Below, piece after piece: positions 38,005-47,441 of a DNA stretch of 64,000 nt. Within the stretch, counting starts at the first letter, position 1; every line of letters starts with the position of its first letter. The notes under the pieces were generated by a model, which made no database searches, was not told the DNA's origin, and saw only the letters and a program-made list of their open reading frames with translations. The stretch covers positions 1-64,000 of the forward strand of contig WBMZ01012191.1 of NCBI GenBank assembly GCA_013400975.1, given 5' to 3'. The position numbers and the translations under genes are program-made. The DNA comes from Atrichornis clamosus. Taxonomy: Eukaryota; Chordata; Aves; Passeriformes; Menuridae.

Positions 38005-40049
38005 GTAAGGGTAAAATCTATCTGACAGATGTGACATCTATCAGTCACTGACAAGGAATTGTTAAATTGTTTTCATTTATCATAATTTCTCTGTAGATGG
38101 TGACAGAAACCACATAGGGATTTATCTCCAGTGGAAGACAATGTTATCTCAGAGCAATTCAACTCCTCAAATCACACATTCCTTCCAGTTTTGAGAGAAA
38201 TGTGGTAGAATTTTAACAGAAAGTACCAGAAACTTACATTTGCATCTTTTTACTGAGCTAGAAATTTATTTATCAACTAAATGTATTTTTATTTATCTCT
38301 ACTCATTATGTAGCTAGTAACTGAAAAGAATGCAAAGTAGCAGTACAACTTAGAGTACTTTGTATCTGGAATGGTTAAAAAATCTGCAAGTATAGAAATG
38401 TGCATCCATAAGCAAAAGTCCATTAAAAATAAGTGTGAGTAATTGATGCATGCCTGATAATTATCAGTTTTATTTATGGTAGACAGATGTGTATGTAAGA
38501 AATTTTTATACCATTTAATGGCTCTGTGTTTTGGTTTGAGCCTGGCCAGAGGCCAGGAACTACCCAGGCTTGCTAATTCCTCACAGCTGAACAGAGGAGA
38601 GAAGGGAAAAAAAAATAAAATTCAAAGCATCCACAAAGGTTATGATCAAATGAGCTTGAGAGAGGAGTTATCTTAAGAGATGTAAATTTATTATACTAAG
38701 ACTAATAGAAAAGAAGAAAAATTGAGAAGCAATATGAGCTGTGGAAAAAACACCTTCTTCTCCCCCCTCACTTCCCCCTCCCTGCTTCCCTCCTACCCAA
38801 ACGATGCAGGGAGACAGAGCATCAGGGAGTTTTTTTAAGGTTAGGCCAGGTCTTCATAATTCAAGGATTGGAGTCTTCCTGTGCTGGATGGTGGGGTCCC
38901 CTCTGGAAGGCAAGGCAGTTCTTAAGGAACCACTCCCCTCACAAGCAGCCTTCTGCTATCTGCCGCAGCATCAGTCCACCCCCACGGGCAACAGCGGCCC
39001 TCACACTGCTGCGGCATGGGTCACTCCTCCACAGGCTGCAGCCTTTAAGCATCCCCCTGCTCCAACATCTGCAAGGGGGGCTCTGCATTCCCGTGCGCCT
39101 CCATGGGCTACAAGGGGGGACATCCCGTCTCACCGTGGTCTCACCACCAGCTGCAGAGGAATCTCGGCTCCGGCCCTGCTGTATCTTCTTCCGACCTGGC
39201 CTGGGTGCTTCTCCATGTTGGTCTTTTAGCTCACATCCTCCTCCTCCCTGGCTGCAATTTTTAGCTGCGCCCCAGCCTTGTTTTGAATTCCTTCTTAAAT
39301 CTGTTATCACAGAGGCGTTACCACTTCTAATTGGCCTGTGGCATGTCCATCTTTGCAGCCAGCCAGACATTGGCCCTGCAGGACATGGTGGTGGAGCTTC
39401 CAGCAGCTTCTCACAGAAGCCACCCCTGCAGTCCCCCCACTACCAAAAAACCAGGTCTAGCAAAACCACCACACTCTGTCATTGTGACAGCCTTCCTTCT
39501 GTATTGCTTGGGGTTTTTTTAGAAAATACTGAGAACTACCTTTTCATTCTGTGCTAGAATGAGAATGTCCACTTCCTGTGTAAAATAAGGTTTTTGTTCA
39601 ACTCTTACAGCAAAAGAAAAAAGGATAGAGTGTTGGCTGTGTAGAACTTAGGAGTGAGTGAAAGTAGGAATGAGTTTTGATTTTTAAAATTCATCGAGAG
39701 GTAGCAAAGAAATAGGAGTAAGAGGTTCTTTCATAGGAGCATGTGTATTTGCTGGGGGCATTTAAGTAACTTACATAACATCAAAATATCTCTGAATTTA
39801 AAGCCATGTGAATTATGATTATAATAATAGTGATATTGGAGTAAAATTTAGGTACAATGGTACATGGTGTTGTGTTGCTATCTTGTTCTGCATTAATATT
39901 ATGAGATATAATACTCTGTTGAACTGCTTTTCTAAATTTTTTTATTTTAAAGCTTTTGTTCACCTGAATTCCTTAGTAATAATTTCATTACAGTAGTTTT
40001 GAATGTAGATTTTCAGCCAGTTCATCTAACTTTGGTTATAACTACCTAG
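38005..40049 (+). other. ERBIN intron carrying a solo LTR
   Basis: A 2 kb intron of which nearly half is a solo LTR (38527-39473), listed separately. The flanks are AT-rich unique sequence. Confidence 0.75.
38522..39478 (-). mobile_element. Solo LTR of an endogenous retrovirus with 5-base TSD
   Basis: A GC-richer block begins TGTTTTGGTTTGAGCCTGGC at 38527 and ends CACCACA at 39473. The pentamer CTCTG directly flanks it on both sides (38522-38526 and 39474-39478). The TG...CA ends and the 5-base target-site duplication fit an ERVL-type LTR. Segments such as CTTAAATCTGTTATCACAGA and GCTTCTCACAGAAGCCACCC are familiar from abundant avian LTRs. There is no internal retroviral region or second LTR, so it is a solo LTR left by recombination. 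Minus orientation is preferred because an AATAAA lies near 38685-38690 on that strand, close to the presumed 3' end; this is tentative. Open frames of 143-229 codons inside are spurious. Confidence 0.85.
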
Positions 40050-40142
40050 ATTCGAGTGAGAGTTGACAAGGATCCAGAACTTGGATTTAGTATATCAGGA
40101 GGAGTTGGTGGTAGAGGAAATCCATTCAGACCAGAAGATGAT
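40050..40142 (+). CDS. ERBIN: ERBIN PDZ exon 1
   Basis: A 93-base exon of 31 codons, phase 0 on both sides. It opens the PDZ domain with [20 protein letters not shown] and continues [11 protein letters not shown]. The LGFS residues form the carboxylate-binding loop (GLGF-type) contacting the ligand C terminus. Donor GTAAGT is at 40143. Confidence 0.97.
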
Positions 40143-40728
40143 GTAAGTATTTTATACTAATGCTTCTTAAAAGCATTCTGATTTATAATGTTTGTCATGT
40201 TCTGCAAAAGGAGAAAATATGCATATATATTTCCAAACCACTCAACTCCAGGATCAGAAGGGAGAAGATTGTGGACAAGCATTTTGTGGACAAAGTGATG
40301 TGCACGATCAAGGTTGTAGGTGGCCACAGTGGTCACATGACAGTATAGAGGATTAATCCAGATAAGTGGTTCTTGCACAGTTCTAGTTATCAGTTAGCAG
40401 ATTTGGGATAGTGAACTATGAAGCATGCAATTAGGAATCCTCTGTAAAAAGAGACTGATTTAGCCTACAGCTGTATTTCTGGTGATTGATAATTCATCTT
40501 GACATATACATCTGCCACATTAAACCAGTTTGCCCCTCAGTTCCCCTTTAAAGATAATTCCCCTGGATTTAACATCAGAGAAGAAAGGCAGTCTCAAAAG
40601 CCAAGTAGACCTGTAGAATAATATTGCATTCTCTTCTGCTTAGGATGGAAAATTGAATTACATGTTTGATGCTGTACCACTATTTATAAATAAGTTGTCA
40701 AAAATGTTTTGCACCTCTGTTTTTCAAG
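40143..40728 (+). other. ERBIN intron within the PDZ coding region
   Basis: A 586-base intron with no recognised feature. The acceptor is TTTTCAAG at 40721-40728. Confidence 0.65.
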
Positions 40729-40803
40729 GGCATATTTGTAACCAGAGTGCAGCCAGACGGACCAGCATCTAAGTTGTTGCAGCCTGGGGATAAAATAATT
40801 CAG
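40729..40803 (+). CDS. ERBIN: ERBIN PDZ exon 2
   Basis: A 75-base exon of 25 codons, phase 0 on both sides. It begins [20 protein letters not shown] and continues DKIIQ, covering the central strands and first helix of the PDZ fold. Human has Glu at the Asp position of PDGPA. Donor GTACTG is at 40804. Confidence 0.97.
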
Positions 40804-43461
40804 GTACTGTAATCACCTAATTAACTAGCCTGTGTAATATATCAGTTCATTTTCAGTTTGCACCTAAGAGCAGACTGTTTAATTTTTAGATAGATTACCA
40901 GTATCTTTTCCAGATTTGTTCTTATATTCTGGGATGAGGCTTTTCCTTTTCTTCCACCTGTCATGGTAAGTGACACAGACTGAAGGACAGTGGATATTTT
41001 TTTCAAATTCTGAACATTTTTCACACTTCTAAAGACAAAAAAAAAGTGACAAAAGATGTCATTTGAAATGGAACATAAGCATTTCATTAGATTTTACTGT
41101 AATACAGTTACTGAATTTGTGGTCATTCACATGCAGTGTTCTGAATAACATGTTGTCTGAGCACCAGCAGTTGCCCCTCACAGCTGCCCTCCACAGTGGC
41201 ACCTTGCTATTACATCCCTCTCCATGCTGCAGCTCCTGCCAGCCCTTGCTGCCTCTCCCCGAGGCAGGCTGGACATGCAGGAGCACTGGCCAGAGCTGCC
41301 TCTCAGCTGGCTGGTCTCTCACTGGTCACAGCCGCATCTGCTGCTGGCGGGCCAAGTGAGGCATTTCACGAGCCATGGCTTCTGGACTGCAGACTGTGTT
41401 GTTTCTTTCTCTAGGAAGTCTGTACCTTTCAGACCTTCTCTGTATCAGATTTGCTCGAAGTTGTCTAATGAGCTCAAAAGCTATTTGGGGAGGGGTCAGG
41501 GATATGAACAATAGAATTATAAGAGCATTACTTTCTTAAGAAATGGGCTAACAGAACACTGGAACATTGTTGTAGCTACCCTTGAAGTTGCAGAGCTTCT
41601 TAAAAATAATTAGTAACCACATTATGAAAATATTGATGGAGTTCACTCTGCTGCATTTCAGTTTTCTAAAAAGAGAACAAACAAAACCCCCAAAACCAAA
41701 CATCCCCACTGCCACCAGTACTTGATTAAATCCTGTGAACTGTTTTCTAAGATAAACTCAAATTGAAAACCCAGCCTAATTCTTCAAATGAAAGATAACG
41801 TCAAAAGACACACAAGAAAACTGAACTAAGTTGTTTAAACTGAAAGCTGGCTTGTTCTTGAGCATGGTAAATAATCCTGTGCTTATTCTTCCTCACTGGG
41901 GTGAGAGAGGTTCTAGTTCTCTTACTGGTACAGGGATAGTGGTAAACCAATACAGCATACAGGAACAAGAAGCATGTTAAACCTTTGAAAATACTGTTAG
42001 CACATTTGTTACGTATTTGTACAGCAGAACATGTCTGAAAGGTAACATCTGTTTTAATGGGTTATTCCTGTCTCTTTACAAGCCATTCAGAAAAATCAAA
42101 TTCCATAATGAAGTTTCTTTGTCATGTTGGCACTGCTTGAGTTTTGCTTTCTGTTCAGTAAGGAATTCAGTTTGAAAAAGAGCTAGAGGGGAAGTTGCAT
42201 TTGCATGCTTAGACAATCAGAAGCCACTTTGTTTCTCATAACTAAGAGTATATTTTTGTGTGACAGTATGTTCTTTTTACCTGTCATAATCCCCGTGATG
42301 ATGTAATGACAGTCCCACTCTGTCTTGTTGCCACTCAGACTTCTGTGGGCATTTTTAATTAATACCACCTTTTCCAAAATGCCTTTGCTATGCTTGATTT
42401 TGCAATGTTCTCTGTAAAACTTTCAATAGGCATGCATATTATAATGCATGTCTAATTCATATGTCTAATAAAAATATTTTACACTACTAGTAACTAGATA
42501 ATTGCAAGTAAAACTTAAGACTAGGGCTAGGACATTTTGTACAAATGATGACTTGGAAGGGTTTTTGCCACTTTTGCTCTCTGAACCATCTGCACAAATC
42601 TTCCTCTGCAACCCCAGAATGATTTGAAACTCACTGGGTTTATAACCAAGGATTCAGCTGGTAACAACAGTGAGTGTTCGGTGATGGGAGAACTGTGACT
42701 TTCAAAACAGCACAGCTGAGGCACAGAGAGCACAGCCACATAAGTGACTCTGTCACCACATACGTGACATCTCTGTCACCACATAAGTAGCTCAGGGAGA
42801 AAGGTGGGATGCACAGCTGGAAGCGGTAACAGTTTAAACTGGATGAATTTGTCCTTCTACAAGATTTTGCTGACCAGATTGAGCATGATTTTGCAGTAGT
42901 ACACTCTGAGAAGTTGAGCCATAGGCATGTTTTCCCTGTCTTTTGTAGGCCACTTGGGCCTGCCTGTTTGAACAAGACAGATTTGTCCAAAAGTAACAAT
43001 ATTGTTTAGAGTGAGAGGCAAATTCATGTTGGGATGACCTCAGGATCTTACACCCAAAAATGGCTCCAAGTGCCATTAATGTTTTTTATTACAGGCTTCA
43101 ATAGTTCTATTTATCACAAATGCCATTTTCTCATATTCTGATACTTAAAATGGGATGTGTAATTTGTACTGCATTTGGGTTTTTTGGTGCAGCTGTATAA
43201 AGGCTGATGAATTAGATGTCTGAACTGAATGGTTTAAAGTTTGACTTTCTTTTGGTTATTTACAGTATTCTTCCAAGGCTGACCCAGTAGTTCAGTTTTT
43301 TGTAGCATGCAGGTACATATTCACATAATCTGCAAATCTGCAGTGTTTTATTCTCTGCTTTTGTAGAGAAACCTTAAGGCTTAAATAAACTAACATGAAA
43401 TATTAGATGTCTTTTACTAACATGGCATATGAGATTTTTCATTTTAAATATTTCTTTTTAG
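40804..43461 (+). other. Last ERBIN intron
   Basis: A 2.7 kb intron. It contains a GC-rich segment of about 250 bases at 41160-41410 of unknown origin, and a short imperfect tandem repeat at 42736-42790. The remainder is AT-rich and featureless. Confidence 0.65.
42736..42790. repeat. Short imperfect tandem repeat
   Basis: About two and a half copies of a 20-23-base unit of the form CCACATAMGTGAC-TCTGTCA occur in tandem, with one copy carrying a three-base insertion. It lies inside the last ERBIN intron and shows no sign of function. Confidence 0.7.
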
Positions 43462-43569
43462 GCTAATGGATACAGCTTCATCAATATTGATCATGGACAA
43501 GCAGTATCTTTGCTAAAGACTTTTCAGAATGCAGTGGAACTCATCATTGTGCGAGAAGTTTCTTCATAA
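43462..43569 (+). CDS. ERBIN: ERBIN terminal coding exon, PDZ end and stop
   Basis: 35 codons plus the TAA stop at 43567-43569, after the acceptor TTTTTAG. It begins ANGYSFINIDHGQAVSLLKT and ends ELIIVREVSS, the exact ERBIN C terminus. The His in DHGQAV, at the start of the second PDZ helix, is the position that reads the ligand -2 residue, so binding specificity should be as in mammals. Confidence 0.98.
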   Translation, partial: ANGYSFINIDHGQAVSLLKTFQNAVELIIVREVSS

Positions 43570-43773
43570 GTACCGTGAATTGTGGGGATAAGTCAACTGA
43601 ATTCATTGAAGGACTGTGGGGAAACTGAATATTTTGCATATTTTTATACATTAAAAGAACTCAAAAAGAATTATGATCAAAATTTGTACAGGAAATACTG
43701 AACTTGTGGTTAAAGGGGAAAAAAAACCACTGTATAGAACATACAGGAAATAATTTTGGAAATGCGTATGGTG

Positions 43774-43779
43774 AATAAA
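43774..43779 (+). terminator. Candidate proximal polyadenylation signal
   Basis: AATAAA about 205 bases after the ERBIN stop. A GT-rich stretch occurs about 55 bases downstream (near 43830-43845). It would give a very short 3'UTR. Use is unproven. Confidence 0.4.
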
Positions 43780-44204
43780 CATGTTTTTAAGCATTATAGC
43801 AATCTAAGGATCACTCCTCCAAGAACAACCTGTGTTGTTTTTTGTACAGATGGTAGGTTTATTTTTGGATAATTCATACACATTACTAAACTTTGTGCAA
43901 GGCTTTGCGAAGCCTCAGTTGTAGCCATGGACAGATGGCAGGGCTGTCTGTCCTGTAGCTGTTTATTGCCTTTATTTTTATTCACCAGATATTAATGTGT
44001 TATGCTGAACCACTTCTGTAGATACGAACGGGGATATGAAGTGTTGGCTTTGCTATGTGCACATTGTATAGATGAATGGGTAGATGGAAGGTGGTGCTGG
44101 TTGGACAGATAAAGGTCAGGTGAAACAATTATCTATCATCTCTGGAATCAGGAAAGAAGAAAAAGTGTTTAGTTTTGGAGTGTACGTCTACCAATAGAAA
44201 ATGC

Positions 44205-44210
44205 AATAAA
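44205..44210 (+). terminator. Candidate proximal polyadenylation signal
   Basis: AATAAA followed within 10-20 bases by a GTG-T10 tract, a plausible downstream element. It would give a 3'UTR of about 650 bases. Confidence 0.45.
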
Positions 44211-46013
44211 AGCTTACGGTGTTTTTTTTTTAGGAAGACTGTAACTACAAATTTGTGATATTATACAGGATTTGTTCTTAATGTAGTCATTGAATATTCA
44301 TATGCCACATGTGATTCATGTTTAGTTGTTTTCTTGCATACATAATTTTTTCAACTGTACTGTGGAAATGTGCCGAGAGATTTTTCTCTGCTATGGAAAT
44401 CCCCAATTTTGTGGAAATGGTGATACTTTTATCTTTATAAAAATGACTCCATTTTAAGCTGACAGATTTTTAAAATGAAACTGAAATGGCCAGTTTTTAA
44501 GGTTGTTGCCTGTAATATATATTTAAACAGACAAAGTAAATGATGCAGGAAGGGTTATGAAAGACATCTCAATTTCGTTTGGCCTTTGCATTGCCTTGTT
44601 AATCAAAAAGGAAACCATACGTATGGAGCTAGGTAACCAAAGCAAGTTTGTGCAACTTTGAGCAGTGATGGAGAATTGCTGTGGTGAGATGGAGAGCAAA
44701 AGGGAGGGTGTATTTACAACCCACCAGTTCGTAATGAGGTTTCTTAAAGGGCTGTTCCTACAGGTAACATTAAATGTGAACTAGACACTTCAGAGTCATT
44801 AAAGGGTTTCTAATTACATTAATGTAATAGTGATTTACCACAGGCTGCCTTTGTTCCTTATTACTGTATAAAATGTTCAATTATGCTTCTATGAATTTTG
44901 TTTACCGGAAACATTAATTTTATCTTCCTCCTTTGTAATTGAATAGAGACTGCATAGTCTGCAGTGGTAATTCATACACGGTTGTTATGGACCAGGGAAA
45001 AGTGCCATAGAAGACCGATAACTGTTTTTAATCAGGGCTAATAATTAGCCTACCATTGGAGCAATATTCAATTATTGCAGTTCATTTTTAATTACATACA
45101 AGTTGGTAGTCTGAGACAGGTATAAGCGCTTTTTTCAACCCAGAAAGTAAATGCTTTTAATAAAGCTAGCATAAACACCAGCTTCCTTTTAGTTTGGGGA
45201 CAATGAGCTGGATGAGAAAGGAATTACACATAGCTAGCAGTAATAAACAGGCAGTACTTTTTTAATAAGTGAACTCCAATATTATTGCACTTCTTTCAAA
45301 GATGTTAACTATTGCTTATTGTACTGTGTATAGTTCTAATAATTTTAATTGAAACCCTTTAACAACTCTTTGTATATTTTAATTCTTTTTAGTTGATTTT
45401 CAGTAATATTTACATAGAAAATGATTTTTTGGAAATATTAGCAGAAATGTGCTGTATTTTGATAAAATTCACTTATTTTCTGTGTGCTGTTAATCTTAAA
45501 GAATGAGAAACATAGCTATATAATGGCAGGCTTCAGTGTTTAGTTGTTGTTTAGTTTCTATTTTTTTATTGAAAATGCAAAATGTTCACATCACATGTTC
45601 ATTACTTTTAATCATGTTATTTTTATCACACACTGCCTTTTAATGGGGATACATACAGACAAGTCCTAAATGACCTTGGTCTTCTACAAAACCTGTATCT
45701 TTGAGAAGGGAAAAGTCCAAAAAGCAGAACTGATTCTTTACTGATCTTGGACTGACTTTGTATACATTTTGCAGTACATTTAAATATATCACTGAGAAAT
45801 TATACTGTATTGTATTTTGCTTTAATGGTAACAGAAGTTTTAAATGTTGTTGTGTCACTTAATTTTCAGGTTTATGTATCACAGAAAAATTCTACCAAAA
45901 ACTGTTCGGCTGGTAGAACTATATAAGTAGAGATTTATAGCAAGAAGTTTAGTACTTCTTGTGCAAATACTTGGCCAAAGCTTGTCTTCCGTCAGTTAGC
46001 AAATTAATCGTCT

Positions 46014-46019
46014 AATAAA
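46014..46019 (+). terminator. ERBIN: Main ERBIN polyadenylation signal (distal)
   Basis: AATAAA followed by a CA-containing cleavage region and then a GT-rich downstream element at about 46073-46108 (alternating TGT/GTCAGTGT). The resulting 3'UTR length agrees with mammalian ERBIN. Further AATAAA hexamers at 46238 and 46623 lack an equally good GT-rich element. Confidence 0.7.
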
Positions 46020-46035
46020 GTATGGATTATGCTGA

Positions 46036-46853
46036 TTTTACTCACTAAATGTTTGAGTTTTCAGTGAATTGAAATGTGTTTGTTTCGTCAGTGTCAGTGT
46101 GTGAAAGTAAACATGTCAGACTAAATGATTTTGTGGGAGGAAGATGTCTCCTGAACTAGTCCAGCAGGATTCAGCAGGAGGAGAGACAATATCAGCACTT
46201 TTCATTTTGAATGCATTGTAAACTACATTTTGAATAGAATAAAATCCATCAGCAGCCTAAGTTACTCAGCATGGCAGTGAGTTGATGCAAACTGTGTTAA
46301 TTCTTTCTATTCTTAATAGTTCATTAAAGAATCAGTTCAACTGATACAATGAAAAGATGAAGTCTCCCACGTATTTATTATGTAAATATTTTTTAGTTTC
46401 TTTTTCAGACAAGTTTAAAAAAGTGTATATACTTGAAAACATTCTATGAACACAAACATAGCAATAAGCAACACACAGAATCAAACATTCATTATTATTT
46501 TTTGTTTAGAAATATTCCCTTGTCAACAGCTATGTAATGTTTCTATTGATCAGCATTTATTCAACATTCCAAATTTTTGTATATAATAAGACTGTTTCTG
46601 AGGTAACACATGGAGAATAGATAATAAACTAATGCTCTTTAAAGCTGTGTGAAATTGACTTATTTAAGTTCTGGAAAATTCTCCATAACACTTTTTTATT
46701 CTACTAAGTTTGTATAGACCTCAGTACTCCATCAATATACATTAGTAAAGTCTTATTATGTTCTGGCTCTGTGCATCTCAGTGCCCACAAGTCTGTTCTA
46801 AGTGATTTCATTGCAAGACTGGGTTATTCACAACAAAAGGATTTTGTTAATAA
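46036..46853. other. Intergenic sequence after ERBIN
   Basis: AT-rich sequence with two more AATAAA hexamers (46238-46243 and 46623-46628) that could extend ERBIN transcripts. No other feature. Confidence 0.6.
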
Positions 46854-47441
46854 CCCCATGTGGTGGGTTGACCTTGGCTGGATGCCAGGTACCCATCAAG
46901 CTGCTCTATCGCTGCCCCTTCCCCAGCTGCACAGGAGAGAAAATAAGATGGAAAACAACTTGTAGGTTGAGATAAGGCAGTTTACTAAAGCCAAAGTGAA
47001 AGTTTGTGCATGCACAAGCAAAGAGAAAGGAAATAATTTTATTTTCTACTTCTCATCATTAAGTGGTGTCTGGCCACTTCCTGGGAAGCAGATCTTCAGC
47101 ACAGATAGCAGTTGCTCTGGAAGGCAAACATTGTAAAAAATCAAATGCCCCCCTCTTCCTCCTCCTCTTCTTAGCTTTTATGTGTGAGCTGACACCATAT
47201 GGTATGGAATACCCCTTGGTCAGTTTGGGTCAGCTGTCCTAGTTGTGTCTTCTCCCAAGATCTTGCCCACCAACCAGCCTCCTGATGGAGATGCTGGAGA
47301 GGCAGTGTGGAGGCTGTGCCAGTGCTGCCCAGCAGCAGCCAAACACTGATGTGTCCTCAACACCGTTGTAGCAAAGCACAGCATTGCAAGGGCACTGTAA
47401 GGGGAAATGAGCTCCATCTCACCCACACCCAATGCACCCCA
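46854..47441 (-). mobile_element. Solo LTR with 5-base TSD, intergenic
   Basis: A 578-base element from TGTGGTGGGTTGACCTTGGC (46859) to CACACCCAATGCA (47436). CCCCA flanks it directly on both sides (46854-46858 and 47437-47441). It resembles a widespread avian ERV LTR family with the segments GCCACTTCCTGGGAAGCAG, GGTCAGTTTGGGTCAGCTGT and CAACACCGTTGTAGC. No internal region is present. Orientation is uncertain; minus is a weak preference. Age cannot be judged from one copy. Confidence 0.85.

Larger units (their letters stand above)
43570..46035 (+). other. ERBIN: ERBIN 3'UTR
   Basis: About 2.47 kb of AT-rich sequence from the stop codon to the distal polyadenylation signal, similar in length to what I recall for the mammalian long 3'UTR. 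It contains many ATTTA pentamers. A compact perfect hairpin (6-base stem, TGCG loop) is at 43900-43915. Proximal AATAAA signals at 43774 and 44205, the latter with a T-rich tract just downstream, could yield short-3'UTR mRNAs. Confidence 0.8.
1..46040 (+). other. ERBIN: ERBIN gene, 3' portion (begins upstream of the window)
   Basis: ERBIN is a LAP-family scaffold at basolateral membranes and synapses. From family knowledge, its N-terminal LRRs and C-terminal PDZ domain flank a long disordered region; the PDZ binds the C terminus of ERBB2 and of delta-catenin/ARVCF/p0071 proteins, and the protein dampens RAS-RAF and SMAD signalling. In the sequence, 19 exons join in phase to encode about 1203 residues ending with the diagnostic EVSS C terminus. 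The order is LRRs, LAP-specific segment, serine-rich disordered region, linker and PDZ. All introns are GT-AG. The first exons, including the N-terminal palmitoylated segment and early LRRs, are not present, so the gene starts upstream. No frameshift or premature stop was seen, so the copy looks functional. The 3' limit is an estimated cleavage position after the polyadenylation signal at 46014. Confidence 0.96.

Noticed and set aside
38741..39557. Open frames of 143-229 codons in three frames
   Set aside because: They lie almost entirely inside the solo LTR at 38527-39473; LTRs are non-coding and the frames reflect its GC-rich composition.
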